Notes: generated by a model not told the origin, from the letters alone. A stretch of 64,000 nucleotides of DNA from Bacillota bacterium (GCA_023434365.1 JAEYSV010000023.1:1-64000), one strand, 5' to 3'. Counted from the first letter of the stretch, positions 18,196-27,003 are shown. Program-made: numbers and translations.

Positions 18196-19854
18196 ATGGC
18201 AGAGATGGCAAAGGTAGTCATAAATGGTACTGAGCAGGAGGTTTTAGTAGGAACCAAATATCTTGAGTTAGCGGTGAAATATCAGAGTCAGTATGACAAT
18301 GAAATAATCTTAGCATTTGTAAACAAGAAATTGAGAGAACTACACAAAGAAGTAAAAGGTGACTGCGAAATAAGCTTTGTAACGACAGCAGAAGATGTCG
18401 GGCATAAAACTTATGTACGTGGTGCTATTTTACTTATGCTTAAGGCATTGAATCAGGAAATCGGTCATGATAATGTTAACAAGATTTGCGTCGAATTCAG
18501 TCTCGGCAATGGATTATATTGCGAGGTAGAAAGTAATGTTTCCATTACGCAAGAGTTATTGAATCGTATAAAGACAAGAATGCTTAAAATGGTGGAGCGA
18601 GATATTCCGATTGAAAAGTATTCATTAAATACAGACGATGCTATGGATTTGTTCTACCGTTATAAGATGTATGACAAACATAAACTCTTTAAGTATCGTC
18701 GTGTAAGTAAGGCTAATATCTATAATCTGGATGGGTTCCAGGATTATTTTTACGGATATATGCCTCCAAGTACTGGGTATCTGAAGTATTTTGATTTGTT
18801 AGCATTTGAGGGAGGTTTAGTACTAATTCTTCCTTCTCGAAGTAATCCAACCGTATTACAGGAATTTATACCACGTAAAAAATTATTTGCCACACTAAAA
18901 GAGTCCAATGATTGGGGCAAGATAATGGGAATTGATACTGTTGGAGCACTGAATGATGAAATCAGCCGGGGTGGTGTCGGTGATTTGATTTTAGTGCAAG
19001 AGGCATTTATAGAAAAGAAGATTGCAGAGATTGCCTCAAGCATAAAGTCCCAGCCAGACAAGAAATTCGTTATGATAGCTGGACCTAGTTCCTCTGGTAA
19101 AACTACGTTTTCTCATCGGTTATCAATTCAACTTCGTACTTTTGGTTTGAAACCTCACCCAATAGCAGTTGACGATTACTTTGTGGATAGAGATAAGACT
19201 CCTAAGGATGCTGATGGCAATTATAATTACGAATGTTTAGAAGCTATTGATGTAGAACAATTTAATAAAGATATGTCTGATTTACTCGAGGGTAAGACGG
19301 TTGAAATACCAAGCTTTAATTTTAAAACTGGGAAACGTGAGTATAAAGGAGATTATAAGACCTTAGGACCAGAGGACATCCTGGTCATTGAAGGAATTCA
19401 TGGTTTAAATGACAAGCTTTCTTATTCTCTTCCGAAAGAAAGTAAGTATAAAATCTATATTAGTGCATTAACTCAGCTAAATATTGACGAGCATAACCGA
19501 ATCCCAACCACTGATGGTAGATTGCTTCGCCGGATGGTACGAGATGCCAGAACCAGAGGTGCTTCAGCAAGGGATACAATTGCTATGTGGCCTTCGGTAC
19601 GTCGTGGTGAAGAGCAGTACATCTTTCCATTTCAGGAAGAAGCAGATGCAATGTTTAATAGCGCGCTGATCTATGAATTGGCCGTGCTCAAACAGTATGC
19701 TGAGCCATTACTCTTCAGTATTCCAAAAGAAGTACCAGAGTATATTGAGGCAAAGCGACTACTCAAGTTCCTCGATTACTTCATTGGTGTAAGCAGTGAA
19801 GAAATTCCAACGAACTCGATTTTGAGGGAGTTTGTGGGGGGGAGCGTTTTTTAA
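18196..19854 (+). CDS. Uridine kinase-like nucleoside kinase with ThrRS-type N-terminal domains
   Basis: A 552-residue fusion protein. The first 250 residues resemble the TGS and second additional domain of threonyl-tRNA synthetase. The rest is a phosphoribulokinase/uridine kinase fold with the P-loop AGPSSSGKTTFSHRLS near 295 and PHPIAVDDYFVDRD. It probably phosphorylates a nucleoside; substrate is not evident. ATG at 18196 is preferred because GGAAGGAG lies inside the longer frame starting at 18178. The C-terminus (REFVGGSVF) looks complete, and a repeat array begins right after the stop codon. Confidence 0.8.
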   Translation: MAEMAKVVINGTEQEVLVGTKYLELAVKYQSQYDNEIILAFVNKKLRELHKEVKGDCEISFVTTAEDVGHKTYVRGAILLMLKALNQEIGHDNVNKICVEFSLGNGLYCEVESNVSITQELLNRIKTRMLKMVERDIPIEKYSLNTDDAMDLFYRYKMYDKHKLFKYRRVSKANIYNLDGFQDYFYGYMPPSTGYLKYFDLLAFEGGLVLILPSRSNPTVLQEFIPRKKLFATLKESNDWGKIMGIDTVGALNDEISRGGVGDLILVQEAFIEKKIAEIASSIKSQPDKKFVMIAGPSSSGKTTFSHRLSIQLRTFGLKPHPIAVDDYFVDRDKTPKDADGNYNYECLEAIDVEQFNKDMSDLLEGKTVEIPSFNFKTGKREYKGDYKTLGPEDILVIEGIHGLNDKLSYSLPKESKYKIYISALTQLNIDEHNRIPTTDGRLLRRMVRDARTRGASARDTIAMWPSVRRGEEQYIFPFQEEADAMFNSALIYELAVLKQYAEPLLFSIPKEVPEYIEAKRLLKFLDYFIGVSSEEIPTNSILREFVGGSVF

Positions 19855-20090
19855 AAGATAGTGAAGAACTAAGAGCCTATAAGGGCAGTGAAGAACTAAG
19901 AGTGAAGAGGCTTTAAGTGCAGTGAAGAACTAAGAGTGAAGAGCCTATAAGGGCAGTGAAGAACTAAGAGTGAAGAGTGAAGAGCGAAAAAAGATAGTGA
20001 AGAGACTAAAAAGATAGTGAAGAACCTAAAAAGATAGTGAAGAACGAAGAGTGAAGAGTTTTAAAAGGGCAGTGAAGGGCATATGAGGGA
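19855..20090 (+). repeat. Heptad-built polypurine array A1, 3' of the nucleoside kinase
   Basis: AGTGAAG units start at 19860, 19887, 19921, 19955, 19996, 20016, 20036 and 20071, giving intervals of 27, 34, 34, 41, 20, 20 and 35. Units parse as 7-nt blocks (AGTGAAG, AACTAAG or AACGAAG, AGCCTAT) closed by a 6-nt block (AAAGAT or AAGGGC). Adding or losing blocks gives 20, 27, 34 or 41. The purine strand is the sense strand of the preceding gene. No reading frame is sustained. Confidence 0.85.
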
Positions 20091-20105
20091 GTGTACCCTT
20101 TGTTT

Positions 20106-20235
20106 GGGACATTTTAGGAATTGGGTACCTTCTTTTTGAACACCTTTACTTTGAAATGTAACTATTGATGGGGACATTTTTTGGGAATTGAGTACCTTTT
20201 TTTGGGGCACCTTCACTTTGCTAGTACCTTGATTT
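20106..20235. repeat. Degenerate GGGAC tandem duplication next to array A1
   Basis: Two imperfect copies with a 65-bp period begin GGGACATTTT at 20106 and 20171. Each then has GGTACC or AGTACC, a T-rich tract and CACCTTxACTTTG. A further relative lies at about 49459-49510, next to array A3. No gene is seen between 19855 and 20361. These may be remnants of a mobile element end. Confidence 0.5.
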
Positions 20236-20361
20236 TGGTAACATGATCGAGGGGTGTATCTAGGATTTGGACGGCTGTCACTTGGTGTATTCATAGTTTT
20301 AGATACTGCCCCTTGGATGTTATGGTACTTTATGAAATTTTATTGGTTTTTAGTATCTTTA

Positions 20362-20928
20362 GGATCTGCTTTGACACCAAGTTCTTCTTGGCTTCTTGGC
20401 TGTAACTGGAAAGGCGGGCATATTGGAAACATCCAGTGGATATTCGTCTGTAGTGACAAATTTGTAAAACGCATTAGGTGCAAGCTTAGCAAGATTCTTT
20501 TGATGCACCTACTTCAGCTTAGTTCTGATTAATGATATTTTTTTTAGAAACGCTAATTCCTGTTTCAGATAATCAACTTCTTGCGTGAGTTGCTTTATTT
20601 CATCTTTTTCAGATGTATGTTTATTAGATGTCAATGTACCTGGTTTTAATAATCTATGAGGAGCTCGACCTTCGTGAAATTCGCCGTATTTTTTGAATTG
20701 TTCTTGAATGTGGCCTGCAATGCTCCATATCCGGCGATCACCAAGGATTTCGGGATTATAACCATGGTCGATTAGGATTTGTCTTGGGAGATTTCCTGCC
20801 TGGTATTGAGCGTGGAAGATTTCCTTAAATTCTTTGGTAAAGGTTAATCTAGTCTTGGTAACACTGTGAGTGTATGGATTCTGACGTAGTAGCTGCATTT
20901 GCTCATCGGTAAACTGACTTCTGTTCAT
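20362..20928 (-). pseudogene. IS3-type transposase OrfA remnant with an in-frame tail beyond TAG
   Basis: ATG at 20928, behind AGGAGG, opens a 139-residue OrfA-like protein ending at a TAG (20509-20511). It has an N-terminal helix-turn-helix region (TKEFKEIFHAQYQAGNLPRQ) and a C-terminal leucine-rich coiled coil (KQLTQEVDYLKQELAFLKK), as in IS3-family OrfA. An A8 run near the end is where frameshifting into OrfB would occur, but no integrase core follows. The frame stays open past the TAG for 49 more codons (20362-20508). That tail contains PNAFYKFVTTDEYPLDVSNM and looks like real protein. Most likely a deletion remnant of one or two elements. Confidence 0.6.
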
Positions 20929-21012
20929 GATAGACCTCCTATTCTATATTAAGAATACCATAAGTAAAACATAAAGGCAGTAAAAACTTAATGTGAAGAC
21001 TGAGTGTGAAGG

Positions 21013-21039
21013 GGAGTATCAGGGTGATACTCCTTTTTT
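21013..21039 (+). terminator. Hairpin with T-run
   Basis: GGAGTATCA (21013-21021) pairs with TGATACTCC (21025-21033), followed by T6. It stands between the OrfA remnant's promoter side and the four-helix-bundle gene, insulating that gene from the left. Confidence 0.75.
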
Positions 21040-21167
21040 CTATCGAATTTATTAATGTATAGGGTATGATACTGCTCACTATTGATCTTATTGCTACTAA
21101 TACCTGTTCTAAGATTTAGGAGCCTGAGGTGAAAAAGTGTGTGCTGGGTGTAAAGGGGAGATACATA

Positions 21168-21196
21168 TTGGCAGTTGGAAAATTTAGGGGTATAAT
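21168..21196 (+). promoter_or_regulatory. Putative promoter of the four-helix-bundle gene
   Basis: TTGGCA (21168-21173), a 17-nt spacer and TATAAT (21191-21196) lie 32 bases before the ATG. Confidence 0.65.
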
Positions 21197-21227
21197 AGTG
21201 ATGTGAGTTATACCAGGGGGTAGTGTG

Positions 21228-21575
21228 ATGGAGAGTTTGCTTGCCACTAAATCAATAGAATTCTCAGTTGGATTAGTTGGACTATATAAATGGTTAGCTT
21301 TTGAAAAAAAAGAATTCGTCATGTCAAAGCAGTTGCTTCGATGTGGCACTAGTGTCGGAGCTAATATTCATGAAGCGAAATATGCAATTAGTCGAGCTGA
21401 CTTTATTGCAAAGATGCATATTGCATTAAAAGAGTGCTCAGAGACGGAATATTGGTTTGAAATCTTAAAGAGAACGGGATATATGGGTAATGAATTTAAG
21501 GAATTATTGGAGTTGCATGAAGAACTCAAAAGGATGTTAGTTTCTACTTTAAAAACTTGCAAGAAGAATATTTGA
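21228..21575 (+). CDS. Four-helix-bundle protein (S23/23S rRNA intervening-sequence family)
   Basis: About 115 residues, all helical. The family patterns are visible: SKQLLRCGTSVGANIHEAKYA near 30-50 and FIAKMHIALKECSETEYWFEIL near 58-80. The family was first noted inside 23S rRNA intervening sequences but is common as a free gene in accessory DNA and beside mobile elements; function is unknown. AGGGGG is best spaced for ATG at 21228, though GTG at 21225 is possible. It lies in the island between arrays A1 and A2, 75 bp before an unknown gene. Confidence 0.8.
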   Translation: MESLLATKSIEFSVGLVGLYKWLAFEKKEFVMSKQLLRCGTSVGANIHEAKYAISRADFIAKMHIALKECSETEYWFEILKRTGYMGNEFKELLELHEELKRMLVSTLKTCKKNI

Positions 21576-21650
21576 TTTATGTAAAAGCGTCGTATTAAGC
21601 GGTATAATTGCTTACCATAAGATTTGATGAGGATTGAGGGAGGAATAGAT

Positions 21651-22274
21651 ATGCCACCGTACTTTTCAATTGAGGTTAACTTTAAGAAGAATATATTGAA
21701 TAAAACATTTGTAAAGGATATCTATAAAACAATTGATAAATCGGGTTTTAAATTTAAAAGTGGATATTGGGAAGGGGAAGATATGTCATTGGAGCAGATT
21801 ATTGATTGGAACCAAAAACTACTTGAAAAAAAGTTTCAGCTTGGTTCAAAACAACATGTGAAATTTGATTATAAGCAAGTACTGCTTGATACTCCTATTT
21901 ATCAAGAAATGAGAGCATTTTGGATGTATATTAATAAAAGAATTAATTTATCTATTATTATACCTGAGGATGATGTTCTAACAGAAGAAGATAGTATATC
22001 GTTTATTACAAATAAAATGAATCCCATTATTGAGTTGTCTTGCAATATATGGGATTCAGGGATGGTATCAAGTATTCAAACATGTCTTGAATTAGATGAT
22101 GCAGAAAATTATAAGAGATTGGAAAAGGGTGAGTTACCTTCTATAAATCCATTTTGTATTATAGAGAAAGAAATTTATCAAAAGGTAAAGCCTAAAATAA
22201 AGTATAGCTTAAATATTAAAGAGATAAGTGCAAATGGTGTTGTACTAGTTGATAATTCATTATTGAAAAAATAA
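21651..22274 (+). CDS. Unknown accessory protein
   Basis: About 207 residues, soluble, no signal peptide or membrane segment, rather AT-rich codon use. I do not recognise a family. It mixes beta and helical segments: an N-terminal strand (PYFSIEVNF), a Lys-rich helix, and acidic patches such as PEDDVLTEEDS near 110. Trp residues occur around 40, 53 and 91. GGGAGG lies before ATG at 21651, preferred over the in-frame start at 21624. Size, acidic patches and position in an island would fit an immunity-type or orphan cargo protein, but that is only a guess. Confidence 0.55.
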   Translation: MPPYFSIEVNFKKNILNKTFVKDIYKTIDKSGFKFKSGYWEGEDMSLEQIIDWNQKLLEKKFQLGSKQHVKFDYKQVLLDTPIYQEMRAFWMYINKRINLSIIIPEDDVLTEEDSISFITNKMNPIIELSCNIWDSGMVSSIQTCLELDDAENYKRLEKGELPSINPFCIIEKEIYQKVKPKIKYSLNIKEISANGVVLVDNSLLKK

Positions 22275-22761
22275 ATAATTAGGTATATGCCTATAAATTT
22301 AAACCCAAACTTCCGCCGGCTATTTTATTACCGATGGCTCCTAAATCTAAGAACAGATTAGCAATATTTCAATTTCTGCAAGATTGCATTAGTGGTTAAT
22401 AAAGTCAATCTCCGACTGAAAAAAGTCACCGCCGAATGCTTGCAGTCGCGTTATTAATTACCCTGCTGTACACTGAAGGAGATTGGATCAAAAACATCTT
22501 GGTTTTATAATAAATGTTTATCAACAGGCATTAATATCTTGATAAATTCTTGGCTAATACGTCGTACTTTTTTATTTAGGCTAAATTAATCAAAATTATT
22601 CACTTTCCACAATAAAAACTTTAGACCAAACAAAAAAATGCCATTTGATTATCCCTCTAATCAAACAGCCCATAAATATCATATATTCACAATTTTATAT
22701 CTATAACAAACTTATTATAAAATATCTATCCTAAAACACGAAAAAAGTAAACCACTGTAAA
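22275..22761. other. Gene-free AT-rich stretch inside the first island
   Basis: No credible coding frame. A less AT-rich patch around 22400-22490 (with CACCGCCGAATGC and TTGCAGTCGCG) differs from its surroundings and could be a remnant of inserted DNA. The right end runs directly into repeat array A2. Confidence 0.4.
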
Positions 22762-23200
22762 GCGCTTAGATCTTCACTATCTATTAAGGTGCTTAGTTCT
22801 TCACTATCTATTAATACGCTTAGTTCTTCACTATCTATTAAGGCGCTTAGTTCTTCACTATCTATTAAAGCTCTTAATTCTTCACTATCTATTAAGGAGC
22901 TTAGATCTTCACTATCTATTAAGGCATTTAGTTCTTCACTGATTTATAATCACTTCGTTCTTCACGGATTTATAGATCTTTTCGCTCTTCACTGATTTAT
23001 AAATCTCTTCGTTCTTCACTGATTTATGAATCTCTTCGCTCTTCACTGAATTTAATATCTCTTCACTCTTCACTCTTCGTTCTTCACTATCTTTTTAGGC
23101 TCTTCACTCTTCGTTCTTCACTATCTTTTTAGGCTCTTCACTCTTCGTTCTTCACTATCTTTTTAGGCTCTTCACTCTTAGTTCTTCACTATCTTTTCTA
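22762..23200 (-). repeat. Heptad-built polypurine array A2, 3' of rnpB
   Basis: Read on the minus strand it begins right after the rnpB 3' end. Four or so 34-nt units come first (AGTGAAG, AACGAAG, AGTGAAG, AGCCTAA, AAAGAT). They are followed by eleven consecutive 27-nt units filling 22762-23058 with exact register, each unit boundary falling every 27 bases. The 27-nt units drop one AGTGAAG block and drift, from ATAAATC-type to ATAGAT-type ends. A 68-codon frame on the plus strand arises only from the repeat and has no plausible protein. Confidence 0.88.
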
Positions 23201-23206
23201 TGTACT

Positions 23207-23548
23207 GAGTAGCACTATAAGCCGAGTTCTGTATTAGATGATCATCTATCTTGGCTTAATGTTACCACTAAGCTCCAGCGACCTACCCGAAAGCACGACG
23301 GGCAGCCGTATCGCTTTCTGTTCGGTCTTGCTTCGAGTGGGGTTTACATATGCCCTGTCTGTTACCAGCCAGGCGGTAGTCTCTTACACTGCCATTCCAA
23401 CCTTACCAATTTCTTGGCGGTATATTTCTGTTGCACTTTCCTTGGAGTCACCTCCACCGGACGTTATCCGGCACTCTGCCCTTTGAAGCTCGGACTTTCC
23501 TCACCTAAGACCTTTCGGTGCTAATAGGTGCGATCATCTGTGCTACTC
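23207..23548 (-). ncRNA. rnpB: RNase P RNA, bacterial type A
   Basis: Catalytic RNA that removes 5' leaders from pre-tRNAs. The ends form helix P1: GAGTAGCAC at the 5' end (complement of 23540-23548) pairs with GTGCTACTC at the 3' end (complement of 23207-23215). Conserved elements on the minus strand include GAGGAAAGTCCGAGCTTC near the 5' end (CR I), GGTAAGAGACTACCGC, the central AAACCCCACTCG and ACAGAA (CR IV/V region), and the 3' GGCTTATAG region. Length about 342 nt is typical. Transcription runs into array A2. Confidence 0.93.
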
Positions 23549-23556
23549 ATTTGGTT

Positions 23557-23585
23557 ATTCTATCATTGAATCAAAAAAGATGCAA
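23557..23585 (-). promoter_or_regulatory. Promoter of rnpB
   Basis: On the minus strand TTGCAT (23580-23585) and TAGAAT (23557-23562) are 17 nt apart, placing the start close to the P1 helix. Confidence 0.7.
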
Positions 23586-23786
23586 TAGGAAAGTGAGTGC
23601 AATATTTTGTAAAAATGTTACAAATTTAATGCTTTGTCAGACATTGCCTTGTGTATCATTTACAATTTTTCCAATATGTATAAATATTTTGGAATTATAT
23701 ACATATACATAAAAATAGAAACATATATATAAATGGTGGGCTTATATGAGAAGCTGAATGATGTAGGACGACGAAGGAGGAGCTAT

Positions 23787-24527
23787 ATGAATGTGTTAGA
23801 AGCAGATTTTAACCTTTACGATATTGAGAAACTGCTCGAAGAGATGTTGCGGTCTGAGGACAAGCAAATTCGGGCAATTGGAGACTTGGATTTATCTTAT
23901 GAGGATTACAAATACCTGGTATTTCGAGTAAAAGGATTGCAAAAGTACATAACTAGGCTGGAAGTTTTTATGGAATATCGTCTTAGTATTGTCACAGCAC
24001 TAGTTTTTTCTGTACGATATGAACAGAGCATCTCGGGCACCTTTAAAGAAATAATTAATATGATTGAGAGTCTTCAACAACACCATGTCAGATATTGTGT
24101 CCGTTGTTGCGCTGATGCTTTCTATGAGTTAGGGCTTCCAACATACGGAATCTCAGTCAACTCAATTGAAGATTTTATTGAGGTACTAATTTTACATGCG
24201 GGATTATACCATGAGATATTAAATAAACTTTTTGTGTTGCTAGAACAACACTATGCTACTCCGAATTACCGGTTGTATGATCATGACCTTATGCAACAAT
24301 TACAGACAGAGCTTCGAACAGCTTGTTGCCTAGAGTCACATGAAGTCGAATTTTATAACGTAGCAGTAGTAACCAAAAAATTGTTTGAAAGTTCATGCAA
24401 AAAGCACTTATCGTTAAAGCAGATGATGGAAAAACACGAGAACGTATCATCTAACCTAATTGAAGCTAGCTATCTATGGAGTGTGCAGTTTAGTCAGGAT
24501 GCTAACTTGCTTGCCAAGATATACTAA
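23787..24527 (+). CDS. Conserved-looking cytoplasmic protein of unknown function
   Basis: About 246 residues, mostly helical, with no signal peptide or membrane segment. An acidic N-terminal region (NLYDIEKLLEEMLRSEDKQ) is followed by long helices and several Cys, including CVRCCADAFYELG near 112 and ACCLESHEVEFYN near 195. I do not recognise a family. GGAGGAG ends 4 nt before ATG at 23787, so this start is preferred over the in-frame one at 23733. It is a single-gene unit, followed by a terminator and then the M29-type peptidase. Confidence 0.65.
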   Translation: MNVLEADFNLYDIEKLLEEMLRSEDKQIRAIGDLDLSYEDYKYLVFRVKGLQKYITRLEVFMEYRLSIVTALVFSVRYEQSISGTFKEIINMIESLQQHHVRYCVRCCADAFYELGLPTYGISVNSIEDFIEVLILHAGLYHEILNKLFVLLEQHYATPNYRLYDHDLMQQLQTELRTACCLESHEVEFYNVAVVTKKLFESSCKKHLSLKQMMEKHENVSSNLIEASYLWSVQFSQDANLLAKIY

Positions 24528-24572
24528 CAGTCGAACATAATGAGGAAGGGAGATTTCTTTTCCAATTCATAG

Positions 24573-24608
24573 GGCGATATCTTATTAATATGGGATATCG
24601 CCTTTTAT
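24573..24608 (+). terminator. Intrinsic terminator
   Basis: GGCGATATC (24573-24581) pairs with GATATCGCC (24594-24602), followed by TTTTAT. Confidence 0.82.
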
Positions 24609-24685
24609 AATTTCACAAAATATGCTATATTATAATCCATAAGATAGCAAACTATTCAAAAGACTATAAAGAGAGAAGGATGTAT

Positions 24686-26809
24686 ATGAATAAAGATAAT
24701 GAAATAGAGTACTTTTTATTACCGGAAGCAGATGATGAGATATGTAAAGAAAGGTATGCTTTGGCGATTGAACGAATAAAACAAATTAAAGAGGAAAAGG
24801 AAGTTGCTTCTTCTTATGCTGATTATTTTGAGAGAACCGCTTCATTTATTCTGTTAATTGATAACGTGTTTGAACTAGTGCAAAATAATCGATTTGAGGG
24901 GCTAGGGCTAAAGGAACATGAGGAATTAAACTATCGTATGTACGAGGATATTTTACCTGAGCAGTATGAGACAAGTTATGCCAATCCTGCGTATGCAGCA
25001 AAGCACCTAGGGTTAGAGTTAGGTCGTATGCTATCTTATGTATATACAGAATTAAGGGGTGGTATTTATTATGCCATAGAGGGCCGTTTTTATGAATGGC
25101 TGATTCATGTAGAATTATATCTAGAAATCTATCATGAATTTCTGACTTACGGTGATAATGATGTTGTTGAGACTATTGAGGCGAATGTTAGAAATGCGAT
25201 TCGCTCTTTTAACGAGGATTATTGTGATGTGTTAGTGGATGTTCGTTCGAGAGAAACCTTTGGATTAACGCGTCCATTTTTTAACCACATTATTGAAACA
25301 GCTGACTTAACGACGCCAGATTATCTATATCTATCTGGGGAGTACGTGGGAGAAAATGAACGAAAGATTCATGAATTCTTAAATGGATGCAGTGAAGAAC
25401 AGATTGAGGCAATGGCACGTACTTATACCGAAGGTTACCGGATTGGCTTTATTAATAATAACTTAGACCTTTCAATTAAGGAGTATGTGAATATTCGTTA
25501 TAATCTTGGGTTTGAGCGGATGGTTAAGGTGGCGATGAGGCAATTTGAAGAAATGGGTCTTAAAACCGTGATTTACCGTGCTGCAGCAAGTAGTATGAAC
25601 AAAAAGATGAATCGAAGAATTGGATTTCAATCGATATCACCGAATCATCAGTTTGAATATGACCACCGGATGGATGAAGGGATCTTTTATGATAAAGCAT
25701 ATGTAGCAAGAAAACTTCAGGTTCTCAAAAATAGTTATGAACGTTATAAAGAGGAAGCTGGTGTTTTTGCTGGTCCGGCAGTTATCGAAATCTTCGGTGA
25801 AACACCATTTTATCCAGTAAATAAGCCAGAATGCGTGTCTCTTGATGAAAAGCAACGAGCACTAATGACTGAATTCACTAGAGAGTCTGGTATTTTATTA
25901 AATAAAGCGGTTAAGAAAGAATCGATTAGTTTTACTATCATTGCTTATCCAATTCCGGAAATCGGAGAACGATTTGATGAAATATTTGCAGAAACAGTGA
26001 AAGTGAATACTCTTGATATGAATCAATATCGTGATATTCAAGAACGTATGATTGATGCTCTTAATCAAGGGGAATGTGTACAAATCAAAGGAAAAGATGG
26101 CAATAAAACAGACTTAATAATTGCCTTGTGGCCAATTGACAATCCGGATACGCAGACGAAGTTTGAAAATTGTCTTGCTGACGTAAATATTCCAGTCGGC
26201 GAAGTATTCACGTCCCCTAAACTTATTGGAACGAATGGTATTTTCCATGTAAGTGAAGTATTTTTAAATGAGCTCCAATATAAGAACATTCAGCTGGTAA
26301 TTAAAGACGGCATGATTGAGGATTATACCTGCTCCAACTTCGAGGAAGAAGAAAAAAATAAAGACTTTATTAAAGAGAATCTTCTTTATCAGCAGAAAAC
26401 CCTGCCTATGGGTGAATTTGCAATTGGAACGAATACGACTGCATACAAATTAGGCAAGAACTTTGGAATCTCTCATTTGCTTCCAATTCTTATTGCTGAA
26501 AAAACCGGTCCACATTTTGCTTTTGGTGATACTTGTTTTGCTTATGCAGAAGAAATGAAGAGTTATAATCCAGACGGGAAAGAAATGATATGCAAGGAAA
26601 ACGAGTGCTCCAATCTACGTCATACGGATATATCAAAGGCATATTTTAGTTGTCATACTGATATTACAATTCCTTATGATGAATTAGGCGAGATTACAGT
26701 AATTACAGCAAGTGGTATTAAAATCCCGATTATTTATAATGGGCGATTTGTGTTACCTGGTACAGAAGCATTAAATGAGCCACTTGATGAAATAATTGAC
26801 AGGGAATAA
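24686..26809 (+). CDS. M29-type aminopeptidase with a long N-terminal extension
   Basis: About 707 residues. The C-terminal half carries metallopeptidase M29 (aminopeptidase T/AmpS) features. These are NIPVGEVFTSP with the first metal Glu, GEFAIGTNTTAY, EKTGPHFAFGDTC with a metal His, and HTDISKAYFSCHTDIT with further His/Asp ligands. Typical M29 enzymes have 370-410 residues, so the first 330 residues are an extra helical domain of unknown role. It likely removes N-terminal amino acids from peptides in the cytoplasm. The second ATG (24686) is better spaced from AGAAGG than the first (24680). Confidence 0.75.
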   Translation: MNKDNEIEYFLLPEADDEICKERYALAIERIKQIKEEKEVASSYADYFERTASFILLIDNVFELVQNNRFEGLGLKEHEELNYRMYEDILPEQYETSYANPAYAAKHLGLELGRMLSYVYTELRGGIYYAIEGRFYEWLIHVELYLEIYHEFLTYGDNDVVETIEANVRNAIRSFNEDYCDVLVDVRSRETFGLTRPFFNHIIETADLTTPDYLYLSGEYVGENERKIHEFLNGCSEEQIEAMARTYTEGYRIGFINNNLDLSIKEYVNIRYNLGFERMVKVAMRQFEEMGLKTVIYRAAASSMNKKMNRRIGFQSISPNHQFEYDHRMDEGIFYDKAYVARKLQVLKNSYERYKEEAGVFAGPAVIEIFGETPFYPVNKPECVSLDEKQRALMTEFTRESGILLNKAVKKESISFTIIAYPIPEIGERFDEIFAETVKVNTLDMNQYRDIQERMIDALNQGECVQIKGKDGNKTDLIIALWPIDNPDTQTKFENCLADVNIPVGEVFTSPKLIGTNGIFHVSEVFLNELQYKNIQLVIKDGMIEDYTCSNFEEEEKNKDFIKENLLYQQKTLPMGEFAIGTNTTAYKLGKNFGISHLLPILIAEKTGPHFAFGDTCFAYAEEMKSYNPDGKEMICKENECSNLRHTDISKAYFSCHTDITIPYDELGEITVITASGIKIPIIYNGRFVLPGTEALNEPLDEIIDRE

Positions 26810-27003
26810 TTATAGATTCTTATGCTGAAGTAGTTATTGATAATACACGATTATAAATCTAGTTAGAGATTTATATAAGTAAGAGTCGAAATTTACTTGA
26901 CTTATATTAAATGTAATAATAAATTAGTATTAGATTATTAAAATAGTTAATATATCATTGTAAATGAGCCGTAATCGTAGCGGCGTACTAAATATGCAAC
27001 AGG

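Noticed and set aside
20254..20532. Plus-strand frame opposite the OrfA tail
   Set aside because: No ribosome site or recognisable protein. The opposite strand reads a more protein-like sequence in frame with OrfA.
22789..22995. 68-codon frame of repeated SSLSIK-type motifs
   Set aside because: It arises only because the 27-nt unit is a multiple of three on the non-sense strand of the array. It has no ribosome site and breaks as soon as units become 34 nt.
22762..23200. CRISPR array
   Set aside because: The regular 27- and 34-nt units are contiguous tandem copies with no unique spacers, and there are no cas genes nearby.
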